Shown: one piece after another, positions 35,039 to 42,214 of the stretch | Position numbering within the stretch: position 1 is the first letter of the stretch | Layout of the letters: the number at the start of each line of letters is the position of its first letter | Notes under the pieces: model-generated | What the model was told of the DNA's origin: nothing | Seen by the model: only the letters and a program-made list of their open reading frames with translations | Databases searched by the model: none | Source: a virus | Direction: 5' to 3' (one strand) | Virus record (IMG/VR): IMGVR_UViG_3300015360_000024 | Span: 1 to 64,000 of that record | DNA length: 64,000 nucleotides | Translations under genes and position numbers: made by a program

Positions 35039-35521
35039 GTGGAAACACAAGTATGTAGTAAGTGCAGAAAGCGAAAATCGCTGGCCCATTACTATCATCA
35101 GAATGGCATGACAAACGGCCATCGCCGTGACTGCAAAAGCTGCGTGAAGGCTCGCGTAGCTACGACCAAAGAAAAGAACCGAGACAAATACTTAAAGTCG
35201 AAAAACAAATGTGAATGTGGGGCCACAAAGTCCAGGTATGCCATCGGGTGCCGACGCTGCACGAGAAAGGCGGAATGGCGTCTCAATAAGGGTTATGTCG
35301 TAAAGACGGTTGGCGGTACGCAGATCGCTCAGCACCGCGTTGTGATGGAAGAGTCGCTGGGTCGTAAGCTCAGGGATGACGAAAACGTCCACCATCGCAA
35401 CGGGATCAAGAATGACAACCGTATAGAAAATCTAGAACTATGGAGCACCAGTCAGCCGGCCGGGCAGCGCGTGGAGGATAAACTGGCCTGGTGCCGGTGG
35501 TTTCTTGAGCAGTACCAGTAG
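35039..35521 (+). CDS. HNH homing-type endonuclease (160 aa)
   Basis: An N-terminal CSKC/CKSC zinc module is followed by CECG/CRRC and a C-terminal HNH core: [11 protein letters not shown], then [19 protein letters not shown]. This HNH_3-type core cuts DNA near its insertion site in phage genomes. It is on the opposite strand to the array, between tRNA-Ser and the small zinc gene, as expected of a mobile insertion. Start GTG 35039. Confidence 0.8.
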   Translation: METQVCSKCRKRKSLAHYYHQNGMTNGHRRDCKSCVKARVATTKEKNRDKYLKSKNKCECGATKSRYAIGCRRCTRKAEWRLNKGYVVKTVGGTQIAQHRVVMEESLGRKLRDDENVHHRNGIKNDNRIENLELWSTSQPAGQRVEDKLAWCRWFLEQYQ

Positions 35522-35535
35522 GCTCCACAGCCTGT

Positions 35536-35739
35536 TTACCTTCCGTGACGTCGTTTCTTCTCGTGCGGTGCGATCTGTTCGGCCTTCTTCTTCAGCTGCT
35601 CCTGGCGGGTAGCCCATCGCTGCTTCTGAATGTCTGATCGATCTTCCGTGGTGTGACCACACTGCTGGCAGTAGGTGGTCCGTCCCTCACCGTTACGGTG
35701 AACATCCACGAAACCGTAGCCGCATTTTTCACAGGTCAA
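35536..35739 (-). CDS. Small zinc-ribbon protein (67 aa)
   Basis: CEKCGYGF and CQQCGHTT form a zinc ribbon, followed by a basic helical tail. It starts immediately after the release factor stop. Function unknown. Confidence 0.6.
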   Translation of the reverse strand: MTCEKCGYGFVDVHRNGEGRTTYCQQCGHTTEDRSDIQKQRWATRQEQLKKKAEQIAPHEKKRRHGR

Positions 35740-36409
35740 TTAGTCCCAGTCTCCTCGAAGGTACTTTTTGAGCTGCCACTGTCGGTTCAGGACGTGATCG
35801 GTCACGACTCCATCCTGTGATCTGATCGTTCGACGCTTGTCCGCGCGCATCCCCGATCCGACTTGCTCTCTGCGTGATGACGACAGGGCTGACGACCTTT
35901 GTTCGTTTGCAGCATCCCATATTCTTGCTCGCAGGACTTCTAGAGCGGTTTCTTTGTTCTGATGCTGAGACCGCTCTGATTCACAGCGTACCTTGATACC
36001 AGTCGGTACGTGCGTGAGAATGACGGCGCTATCCGTCACGTTCCGGTGCTGACCTCCTGCACCAGATCCACGGCAATACGCCCACTTCAAGTCCGCTTCT
36101 CGGACAACGACCTGGGTCTCGGTAGGCTCAGGCAGAACAGCAACCGTAATGGTGCTCGTCTGCATGCGCCCACGCTTCTCTGTGGGAGGAATTCTTTGCC
36201 ACCTGTGTCCACCTGATTCGTTGGCAAACGCGGCGGCAGCGCCCTTCCCTGATGCCCTGAACACGATGAGTCCAGGGCGTTCCTCTACGAGTTCGAGGTC
36301 AAAGTGACCTCCGGCTCCCCATCTTCGCGTAGATCGAGAACTGGTCTTGGACCAATAATTTGGCGTCGTCACCGCCCTCACCGCTTCGTATTTCCACAAA
36401 GACTGACAT
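35740..36409 (-). CDS. Class I peptide chain release factor (RF1-like) with +1 programmed-frameshift site
   Basis: Frame 1 starts at ATG 36409 and reads VEIRSGEGGDDAKLLVQD, the RF domain 2 start, to an in-frame TGA at 36301-36299 (codon 37). Coding resumes +1 as DLELVEERPG and continues to 35740, giving about 222 aa. The junction is CTT TGA C with GGAGG three bases upstream, the layout of the bacterial prfB frameshift site. The protein has SGGHRWQRIPPTE with a P-x-T codon-recognition motif (residues 74-76, RF1 type) and AGGQ at 117-120 for peptidyl-tRNA hydrolysis. Domain 1 is missing, so it is shorter than RF1/RF2 (~360 aa). Predicted specificity is UAA/UAG by the tripeptide; the UGA control site is then surprising. 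Confidence 0.88.
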
Positions 36410-36430
36410 TGTGGGACGAGCCTAGCATAT

Positions 36431-36604
36431 TCAGAACTCTATAACTATAACCGTCGACTTGGGCTCGTCCTGGCGCATCGGCCGCTCCTCTTCGTAGTAC
36501 GGCGCCTCGATCTGTAGAGGCTGCTGGATCTTCTCTTGAGGACAGCTTGGACAGTGATGCCAAGCGGGACGCGCATGGGGGCACAGTGGAATGTCCATAC
36601 CCAT
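36431..36604 (-). CDS. Small Cys/His-rich protein (57 aa)
   Basis: Read from ATG 36604 to TGA 36431. CPHARPAWHHCPSC is a likely zinc-binding cluster, followed by an acidic tail. It lies 21 bases upstream of the release factor gene and may be co-transcribed. Function unknown. Confidence 0.55.
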   Translation of the reverse strand: MGMDIPLCPHARPAWHHCPSCPQEKIQQPLQIEAPYYEEERPMRQDEPKSTVIVIEF

Positions 36605-36615
36605 AGTGTAGCCCG

Positions 36616-37233
36616 TTAGCTCTCGACGATCTTTCGTCCAGCTTCTTCGCCGTAGCGGGCCAAGATCTTGTCGATCCAGATCTGCGTCTTGGCCTTTGCC
36701 ATGATGAGCTTGTGGCCATCACCGGCCTTGCCAACAACGCCCTCGTCAGTGACGCCGTCAAGCTCGTTACGACGCACCTGGTCAACGAACCCGCGCGTCC
36801 ACTTCTGACGACCGAGGAACTTCGGCGTATCAAGATGACCGAACAGCTTCAGGAACTGCGCAGGGCCAAGGATGCCCTTCTTGTGCGGGTTCACGTCGAA
36901 TAGCGTTAGGCGCTTCTCGTCTTCCGGTTCATGAAGGCCACCGAGAGATCTCGGTCCCTAGAACTCAACGAAGACGATCATCCGCTCCCAGCGTTCGTCC
37001 CGGGCAATCTTCTCCAGAGGCTCTGCGAGCGTCCTATTGAACAACACGGGGGCTGCACCGAAGACCGGGTCGGTTTCATCAAAGAGGCGCGTACGTGTTC
37101 CGTGCTTGTACCAGCCGCTCTTACGAGCCCACTCCCAACGAAGATTTGACCCGTCGAGCTTGTCGAACACGTACGCCTCGAACTCTTGAAAGTCCTGGCC
37201 TGTGCTGCGCGGAATTGACGGATACGACTTCAC
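36616..37233 (-). CDS. RNA ligase (Rnl2/Rnl-like) with an internal in-frame TAG
   Basis: Residues 1-91 carry nucleotidyltransferase motif I, K25 in DKLDGSN, and a MIVFVEF motif III. Codon 92 is TAG, and the same frame continues GPRSLGGLHEPEDEKRLTLF, then motifs IV (DEGVV) and V (LIMAKAKT) to 36616. Homologs have an aromatic residue where the TAG sits (VEFYG-type). ATP-dependent RNA ligases seal broken tRNAs, for example after host anticodon-nuclease attack. Either the TAG is a mutation or sequencing error, or it is read through. A TTGACA-17-TACCCA promoter ends 9 bases before ATG 37233. Confidence 0.8.
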
Positions 37234-37241
37234 GACAACCC

Positions 37242-37270
37242 TGGGTACTACCCGTATTGTCGATTGTCAA
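37242..37270 (-). promoter_or_regulatory. Promoter of the RNA ligase gene
   Basis: On the minus strand TTGACA (37270-37265), 17 bases, TACCCA (37247-37242). The ATG at 37233 is 9 bases downstream, leaving almost no leader. Confidence 0.55.
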
Positions 37271-37329
37271 GGTATCGCTTTGGATTTACCGGCTCTGACC
37301 TGTCGACGGATAACGGCGAGGCCGCATTT

Positions 37330-37464
37330 TCAGCACGTGTTGCACGGAACGATCGCGCACAACGGAAGGACTGAGATCTCGAAGCGAGCCGATTTTCCGG
37401 TCTTGTCCGCGTAAGAGTAGACCATCCACTCGACATCGAATCCTTCGATGTTTTTCAGATCCAC
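37330..37464 (-). CDS. Very small hypothetical protein (44 aa)
   Basis: From GTG 37464 the frame reads VDLKNIEGFDVEWMVYSYAD and ends with three Cys. The coding pattern is good, but the start codon is a guess since upstream sequence is tRNA-Ser. Function unknown. Confidence 0.4.
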   Translation of the reverse strand: MDLKNIEGFDVEWMVYSYADKTGKSARFEISVLPLCAIVPCNTC

Positions 37465-37472
37465 GGTCAAAG

Positions 37473-37559
37473 TGGCGGAAGACAGAGGGCTCGAACCCCA
37501 GACCCGTAGGCCCCATCCCACTTCAAATGGGCGACCGCCCCAAGGCGATTTTATCTTCC
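37473..37559 (-). tRNA. tRNA-Ser (TGA)
   Basis: Class II; acceptor GGAAGAT/GTCTTCC, loop TTTGAAG, long variable arm, encoded GCCA. Confidence 0.9.
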
Positions 37560-37586
37560 AATGCGCAGCCCGAAGGCTGCGGCTGG

Positions 37587-38126
37587 TTACTCGTCCTTCT
37601 CTTCGGTCAGGTCCGACGTCCAGTAGACGTAGTCCCTCCAGGCGTCAGGCGCGGACGTCTGGCTGATCTGCACGACCATGACCGGGACCCAGGTGGGCTG
37701 GTCAGGCTTGTTGCGGAGGTGCATCTTCGCCTGTTCCGGCGTGCGGTCCCGCTTCTTTTCATTGCAGGCGTAGCAGGCCGTCGCGATGTTCTTCCACTCG
37801 GTCTTGCCGCCCTGAGAGCGGGGAACGACGTGGTCGTACGTCAGGTCGGACAGCTTGCCCTTCATGCCGCAGTACTGGCAGGAGTACTTGTCGCGAGCGA
37901 AGATGTTGACGCGCGAGAACTTGACCTTGTTCTTGTGCCGACGGAACGCCGTCAGAAGACGGACGACCGCAGGCACCTTGATGACAAGGCTGACCGAGCG
38001 AATGTTGTGATCGTACTCTTCGATTACTTCGCACTTCCCAAGCGTCAGGAGTGCAATGGCTCTCTGCCAGGAGATGATTTTGATCGGTTCGTATCCCTGA
38101 GATAGTACTAGAGTTCTGCTTTCCAT
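37587..38126 (-). CDS. HNH endonuclease family protein (bacterial type)
   Basis: The HNH core is CQYCGMKGK, LTYDHVVPRSQGG, then NIATACYACNEKKRDRTPEQ, with two Cys pairs binding structural zinc. This matches a widespread bacterial HNH protein rather than the phage homing types nearby. I use ATG 38126, six bases after AAGGAGG; an ATG at 38132 is too close to it. Substrate unknown. Confidence 0.8.
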   Translation of the reverse strand: MESRTLVLSQGYEPIKIISWQRAIALLTLGKCEVIEEYDHNIRSVSLVIKVPAVVRLLTAFRRHKNKVKFSRVNIFARDKYSCQYCGMKGKLSDLTYDHVVPRSQGGKTEWKNIATACYACNEKKRDRTPEQAKMHLRNKPDQPTWVPVMVVQISQTSAPDAWRDYVYWTSDLTEEKDE

Positions 38127-38683
38127 GACCATGCCTCCTTTCGTATTATTCTGCTGATATGGGGCTGGATTACACCAAAACGAGCGGCCAATTCCACCTG
38201 CTTGTATTGTCCAGTTGCGTAAAGCGCTCTGATCTCTTTGATCTGTTCGGTAGTTAACTTGGCGTTTGGGTTCTTGATTCCGTCATGTCGAGACTGACGG
38301 CCCTTGAGAACCTTGTCTTTGTTGTTGATAGATCGATCTCCGGAAAACAAGTGATCCGGGTTGACGCATGGAGGGTTGTCGCAACGGTGAAGGACGCATG
38401 TATCATTGGCGACAGATCCATAAGTCAACGTCCAGGCAAACCTGTGAGCCAGCCATGTTTTGCTGTTAATCCGCAAGGTGCCATATCCTTCAGCCGACAC
38501 CGCCCCTGTCCATGTCCAGCATTTTTTCTTGTTAACTCTGGACCAGAATCGAGTCTCAACGGTCGACTCGTACTTTTGAACACGCTTGCGATTTGCATGC
38601 TTACCTGCGCATTTTCGGCCGCAGATTATCTGCGTGGAAACGGTTGGCCGGAAAGTCACATTGCACTCTACGCACGAAATCAT
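38108..38683 (-). CDS. HNH homing-type endonuclease (191 aa)
   Basis: An N-terminal zinc pair (CVECNVTF) is followed by the HNH_3 core CVLHRCDNPPCVNPDHLFSG and a C-terminal helix-turn-helix-like LAARFGVIQPHISRIIRK. This arrangement is typical of phage homing endonucleases. It overlaps the HNH gene downstream by 19 bases. Confidence 0.8.
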   Translation of the reverse strand: MISCVECNVTFRPTVSTQIICGRKCAGKHANRKRVQKYESTVETRFWSRVNKKKCWTWTGAVSAEGYGTLRINSKTWLAHRFAWTLTYGSVANDTCVLHRCDNPPCVNPDHLFSGDRSINNKDKVLKGRQSRHDGIKNPNAKLTTEQIKEIRALYATGQYKQVELAARFGVIQPHISRIIRKEAWSWKAEL

Positions 38684-38752
38684 ACTCCTCTAGTATACCA
38701 TCTTACCCAGCCTGGCTGAATGGTAGACGTTCACTGCTTGAGTTTCTGACAG

Positions 38753-38827
38753 TGCCCGAAGCGAGATTCGAACTCGCACTGTGCGACTTTTGAAATCGCT
38801 GCCTCCTGCCATTGGGCTATTCGGGCG
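38753..38827 (-). tRNA. tRNA-Leu (CAA), short variable arm
   Basis: Acceptor GCCCGAA/TTCGGGC; loop TTCAAAA gives CAA. Only 5 bases follow the anticodon stem, unlike normal class II tRNA-Leu, so the charging identity is uncertain. Confidence 0.75.
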
Positions 38828-38899
38828 CACGCGACCGGACTCGAACCGGCATCCCCAGGTTGCTTAAGCCATGGTGCTCCACCTTTGAGCTACGCGAGC
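38828..38899 (-). tRNA. Degenerate tRNA-like gene
   Basis: Good T arm and D arm and an acceptor with one mismatch. The anticodon arm is 20 bases instead of 17, with a bulge or mismatch and a 10-base loop containing CTTAAG. It may not decode. Confidence 0.5.
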
Positions 38900-38936
38900 A
38901 TGAACTGATTACATCCTTTCACGAGCCGATTGTAAA

Positions 38937-39024
38937 TGGTGCCGGAATCTGGACTTGAACCAAATATCTCCCATGGCCACCACGGGGGCGGGTAGGGCGC
39001 TTTCTCGATTTAAGCTATCCGGCA
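38937..39024 (-). tRNA. tRNA-like gene with enlarged anticodon arm
   Basis: Acceptor TGCCGGA/TCCGGCA is perfect and a T arm is present. The anticodon arm region is about 28 bases and can fold into an extended stem (CCGCC/GGTGG). No ordinary anticodon loop is found. Confidence 0.5.
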
Positions 39025-39028
39025 TTCG

Positions 39029-39141
39029 TGCGAAGGGATGGATTCGAACCACCGACTCCCAGGGTTACCCCTGGTACTCTTCCTGGCGTCCTTGTTCACG
39101 TTGATTGCTCTTCGTGGGATCACTCTCTGAGTTACCTTCGC
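39029..39141 (-). tRNA. tRNA-like gene with oversized D-loop region
   Basis: Acceptor GCGAAGG/CCTTCGC is perfect and the T arm is good. CCAGG/CCTGG forms an anticodon stem with only a 6-base loop. About 49 bases separate the D-stem halves. Confidence 0.45.
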
Positions 39142-39146
39142 ATGCG

Positions 39147-39224
39147 CGGATCGGGCGGGAATTGAACCACACTACCCCCAAAGATCTTGCGACCTCTGGT
39201 GCTCTACCGATGAGCTACCGATCC
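39147..39224 (-). tRNA. tRNA-like gene, GCAA-capped arm in place of an anticodon loop
   Basis: Acceptor GGATCGG/CCGATCC and D arm are perfect. The anticodon-arm position holds a continuous 9-bp stem (CCAGAGGTC/GATCTTTGG) closed by GCAA. The T stem is weak. No anticodon can be read. Confidence 0.5.
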
Positions 39225-39230
39225 ATGGAT

Positions 39231-39554
39231 TTATTTGAGGAGAGGGAAGTTGCTCACCTCCTTCTTCACCAGGGATCGGTCGCACGGGGCGATGCCGATA
39301 GCCATAAGCTGACCACACCACGGAGCATTGGGCTCGCGGATGGCAGCATGTTGAATGTTCTTCGCGATGAGCTTCTTCTCCAGGGATAGAAGCTCCATCT
39401 CGCTGCGAGCGGCGAGCACCACGGCAAACGTTCCTTCCGGAAGTCCGCCAGGACTGCTATCTACAGCAGCGTGGACCAGCTGGGCGCCCGTCACCCCAAG
39501 GGGAAGGCCTTCCAGCACGACGCAGTAGTGCGTCAGCTCTCGTACAGGCAACAA
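39231..39554 (-). CDS. Peptidyl-tRNA hydrolase 2-like protein (107 aa)
   Basis: The order of features fits the PTH2 family. A short N-terminal strand precedes GAQLVHAA (the AQ-x-x-HA helix), a beta strand FAVVLAA follows, then an EMELLSLEKKL helix, and finally IREPNAPWCGQLMAIGIAPCDR. PTH2 enzymes release amino acids or peptides from tRNA, recycling peptidyl-tRNA. It is uncommon in bacteria but seen in phages. It sits inside the tRNA array, supporting a tRNA role. Catalysis is inferred from family resemblance only. Confidence 0.65.
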   Translation of the reverse strand: MLPVRELTHYCVVLEGLPLGVTGAQLVHAAVDSSPGGLPEGTFAVVLAARSEMELLSLEKKLIAKNIQHAAIREPNAPWCGQLMAIGIAPCDRSLVKKEVSNFPLLK

Positions 39555-39579
39555 CGCGGCCTGCGGCGCACTCGAAGTG

Positions 39580-40206
39580 TCAAGCTCGGGAAGTCATCGT
39601 GGAATCAACCATAGGGCCGCTGCAGCGAGCTGTCAACCCTACTTCTCGATTTTTTGTATGCGGACAGTACCCGGCGTGGCCGTACGCGAAGTTGCAGTTC
39701 ATGCAGAGGACGCGGAATCCGACAGGGTACTTTTTCTTCTTGAGCCAGTAGTACAACTGGCTGCCACCGGCTCCGGAGTCGTCTGGATGTTTCTTCCCGT
39801 CGATGTGGTCGATGGATAGGAATTCTATATGTGTCTCCCCGCAGCATCGACACAGTCTTCCGCCGTATGCATCGAAGGCAGCCAGCTTGACCGCGCGATG
39901 CGATCGTAGACTTCGCTCCTTCATGCGCTCAACGGCCTGCGGGTCGTTTCGGTACTTGCTGTAGTACTTCTTGGCTTGATGCTGGTGTTTTGCACACTGC
40001 ACAGAGCCTGCGATTCGAGATGCGCCACAGAAGCACAGTCCATCTTGACGATTTAGATCACGCGACTCTGCCCGGATTCTTCGTGTGCAAACGAGACACT
40101 GGGACTGCCGGCCAGTCTTATTTCTGGAATCAGGAGAAAAGTCTTTCTCCGGTTTCGGATCCTTACAGCGGATGCACACGATCTCCTGCATCCAATCATT
40201 GTACAA
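39580..40206 (-). CDS. HNH endonuclease with zinc modules (208 aa)
   Basis: An N-terminal CIRC/CLVC pair and CFCG segment precede the HNH core: LCRCCGETHIEFLSIDHIDG, then VLCMNCNFAYGHAGYCPH. This is a group I-intron or freestanding homing type. Its first codons and upstream leader are duplicated in the 91-bp tandem repeat. Confidence 0.8.
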   Translation of the reverse strand: MYNDWMQEIVCIRCKDPKPEKDFSPDSRNKTGRQSQCLVCTRRIRAESRDLNRQDGLCFCGASRIAGSVQCAKHQHQAKKYYSKYRNDPQAVERMKERSLRSHRAVKLAAFDAYGGRLCRCCGETHIEFLSIDHIDGKKHPDDSGAGGSQLYYWLKKKKYPVGFRVLCMNCNFAYGHAGYCPHTKNREVGLTARCSGPMVDSTMTSRA

Positions 40207-40366
40207 CAGATATTTGTGGACGGATGTAAGATCCTAAGGTTCAACTTTGGTCAATATTCCAAAGACGTTAGATCTCCTGCATCCAATCATTGTACAACAG
40301 ATATTTGTGGACGGATGTAAGATCCTAAGGTTCAACTTTGGTCAATATTCCAAAGACGTTAGATCT
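40180..40366. repeat. 91-bp tandem duplication, two copies
   Basis: Bases 40180-40270 and 40271-40361 appear identical, with 5 further matching bases. The unit covers the start of the HNH gene, the intergenic region and the last codons of the S24-type gene, so each gene end is present twice. A recent slip or unequal exchange is likely; an assembly artefact is possible. Confidence 0.9.
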
Positions 40367-40633
40367 TGTGGTCCACCCATTTATGCGATTCTTGTTGTTC
40401 CCAATCTGGAACCGCCCATCGGCACCGACCGCCTTGATGAGGTGGAGGTATTCGTTGCCGCTGACTCTACAGAGGACGGCGTCGCCAACCTTTAGCTCGG
40501 TTGCTTCGGTGATCGGTTCCACGGTGACGAGGTCTCCGTCGTTGATCTTTCCGGTCATGCTGTTACCGCGAGGCCGGAACTTCACGGTCTCACCGGCTAC
40601 GAGCTTGCTGATATGTCCTTGTGCCCATCCCAT
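40325..40633 (-). CDS. S24/LexA-type peptidase-like protein (102 aa)
   Basis: The sequence FRPRGNSMTGKINDGDLV is the catalytic Ser region of LexA/CI-type S24 domains, and DAVLCRVSGNEYLHLIKAVG is followed by the strand with the catalytic Lys. No N-terminal DNA-binding domain is present. Lys within YLHLIK may be the general base. It could act as a UmuD-like or co-repressor protein. Its 3' end lies in the tandem duplication. Confidence 0.65.
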   Translation of the reverse strand: MGWAQGHISKLVAGETVKFRPRGNSMTGKINDGDLVTVEPITEATELKVGDAVLCRVSGNEYLHLIKAVGADGRFQIGNNKNRINGWTTRSNVFGILTKVEP

Positions 40634-40666
40634 TGTGTGTACCTACAGACGAGACTCCGAGTTCTT

Positions 40667-40837
40667 TCAGAAGCAGCACGAGTCTCGGTAGTGGCACTTC
40701 GGGCACTTTGCGTGTGCATGCTCAGGAACGAGGGGGACGTTACAGGTCGGGCACATCACGTCTGGGTGGCATGACTGAGCTGGGATCTTGTCTGGAGCCT
40801 TGGTTTCGTTGGCAGGGCTTTGTGGTAGTGTCGGCAT
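40667..40837 (-). CDS. Small zinc-ribbon protein (56 aa)
   Basis: I start at ATG 40837. CPTCNVPLVPEHAHAKCPKC is a zinc ribbon. It is divergent from the gene at 40838 with adjoining starts. Function unknown. Confidence 0.55.
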   Translation of the reverse strand: MPTLPQSPANETKAPDKIPAQSCHPDVMCPTCNVPLVPEHAHAKCPKCHYRDSCCF

Positions 40838-41134
40838 ATGGACCCACAGGACGTTCTTGTTGTAGCGCTTGACGGGCTGACCCACGAAGTCAATCTTCGT
40901 ACAGCTATCACGATCAATACACAGGTTGGCACAACCGGGCCCGTTAATACTGTTGATCCGGAAGATCCGCAGAATATCATCACCGTGGTCGGACGCACCG
41001 GATACGCGATCCAGTCGCTGCCTGGCACACGCTTCACAGCCAGCTGCGGCATGAGCTTCGACGTGGCGAACAACGCCATCGACGGCGACGCGCGCTTCAC
41101 GCAGGGTGGCACCGTCGATTGTCCTAATTGCTAA
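40838..41134 (+). CDS. Hypothetical beta-rich protein (98 aa)
   Basis: A plus-strand gene in the minus-strand array. It is Thr/Val/Asp-rich and ends GGTVDCPNC. It stops 2 bases before tRNA-Leu(GAG) on the other strand. Function unknown. Confidence 0.5.
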   Translation: MDPQDVLVVALDGLTHEVNLRTAITINTQVGTTGPVNTVDPEDPQNIITVVGRTGYAIQSLPGTRFTASCGMSFDVANNAIDGDARFTQGGTVDCPNC

Positions 41135-41135
41135 G

Positions 41136-41217
41136 TGTCACCGGAGGGATTCGAACCCTCACGCCTTTCGGCACCAGCACCTCAAGCTGGCGAGCCTACC
41201 AATTCCTCCACGGTGAC
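41136..41217 (-). tRNA. tRNA-Leu (GAG)
   Basis: Class II, acceptor GTCACCG/CGGTGAC, loop TTGAGGT, variable arm GTGCCGAAAGGCGT. Confidence 0.9.
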
Positions 41218-41220
41218 GTA

Positions 41221-41439
41221 TCAGTCTGCGTATCCACGCGTGCCCGAACGAGGAATGTTCGGCTCATGCGCAGGATCTTTCTTGACCTTCGCTAGCTCGC
41301 GCTTCTCTGCGTTCCGCCGGAAGCGGGTGGCGCCTTGCTTTGCGAGCTTGCTCATTCCAGGGCTGCGCTGGTAGGCGGCGCGGAGAGATCCGCGCTCAGC
41401 AGCTTCGAAACGGATGGACTCGATGAGGTCTTGGAACAT
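41221..41439 (-). CDS. Basic hypothetical protein (72 aa)
   Basis: Arg/Lys-rich helical protein beginning MFQDLIESIRFEA, lying between two tRNA-Leu genes. Function unknown. Confidence 0.5.
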   Translation of the reverse strand: MFQDLIESIRFEAAERGSLRAAYQRSPGMSKLAKQGATRFRRNAEKRELAKVKKDPAHEPNIPRSGTRGYAD

Positions 41440-41487
41440 CCTCAGAAGCTATTTCATCGAGTTAGCGAAGTCAAACCAAGGCAATCG

Positions 41488-41567
41488 TGCCGACGGGGAG
41501 AGTCGAACTCCCACGCACTAGGCGGTGGCTTCTAAGACCACTGTGGCTACCGTTACACCACGTCGGC
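41488..41567 (-). tRNA. tRNA-Leu (TAG)
   Basis: Acceptor GCCGACG/CGTCGGC, loop CTTAGAA, short class II variable arm CGC..GCG. Confidence 0.88.
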
Positions 41568-41575
41568 TAAATCAG

Positions 41576-41649
41576 CGCTCACGGAGGGACTCGAACCCTC
41601 AACATACCGGGTTTAAGCCGGTCCCCTTTGCCAATTAGAGTACGTGAGC
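41576..41649 (-). tRNA. tRNA-Leu (TAA), short variable arm
   Basis: Acceptor GCTCACG/CGTGAGC, stem ACCGG/CCGGT, loop CTTAAAC. Variable region of 5 bases is atypical for tRNA-Leu. Confidence 0.8.
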
Positions 41650-41650
41650 G

Positions 41651-41839
41651 TTAATTCCAGCGGCTGATCGCTGGCATCTTCTTCTGTACGAGGATCGTAG
41701 TGCCACAACGAAAGAACGCTGTCTCTCCGTTGTGGGCGTCGGCATTAGCAAGCGCCTTAGCGGCAGCCGACAGCGGCCCCATGACGCGTGCAGTTGCCTC
41801 CAGTACCTCGCGAGGGACTGAGGTCATCTTCTTTCTCAT
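41651..41839 (-). CDS. Small basic hypothetical protein (62 aa)
   Basis: Helical protein starting MRKKMTSVPREV, directly downstream of the 41840 gene with a 0-base gap. Function unknown. Confidence 0.5.
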   Translation of the reverse strand: MRKKMTSVPREVLEATARVMGPLSAAAKALANADAHNGETAFFRCGTTILVQKKMPAISRWN

Positions 41840-42106
41840 TCAGTTCACCGGGGCGGTATTGAAACCCATCGAGATGAGCTTACCCCGTAACGCGCGATCA
41901 TTCATGTCCGGGTCGCTGACCGCCTGAGCTGCTAGCTCGATGAACCCGATGAGTGAATCGTGGTTGAGGTCGTAGATCCTTGGCCCGGTGTGGACAACGG
42001 CATCGTGCAACAGACCGAAGCAACGTGCCTTGCGCTCGCTGCTTGCGTTATCTCGCATCTCTGCCATTCGCAGATGCATGCTCTTGACCTTGTCTTGAAT
42101 CGTCAT
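41840..42106 (-). CDS. Hypothetical protein (88 aa)
   Basis: ATG 42106 (MTIQDKVKS) is chosen; the longer frame runs into tRNA-Val. Helical, with a CFGLLHDAVVHTG segment. Function unknown. Confidence 0.55.
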   Translation of the reverse strand: MTIQDKVKSMHLRMAEMRDNASSERKARCFGLLHDAVVHTGPRIYDLNHDSLIGFIELAAQAVSDPDMNDRALRGKLISMGFNTAPVN

Positions 42107-42110
42107 GTTG

Positions 42111-42182
42111 TAGCCCCGGCCGGAATCGAACCAGCTGCTTCCGAAGTGTAAAAACGGCACTCTGCCAGTGAGTTACGGGGCC
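42111..42182 (-). tRNA. tRNA-Val (TAC)
   Basis: Acceptor GGCCCCG/CGGGGCT; stem with two U-U mismatches, loop TTTACAC. Confidence 0.8.
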
Positions 42183-42214
42183 AGATTCTCAGGCTATCGC
42201 CTGAATGTCTAATT

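Noticed and set aside
36958-36960. Genome-wide TAG recoding
   Set aside because: Many genes end normally at TAG, for example at 8100, 8452 and 9665, and no CTA-anticodon tRNA was found.
39029-39141. Plus-strand copy of the structured element in the tRNA-like gene
   Set aside because: GGGTTACC and CTTGTTCACG occur on the plus strand, but the outer stem and CG loop are missing.
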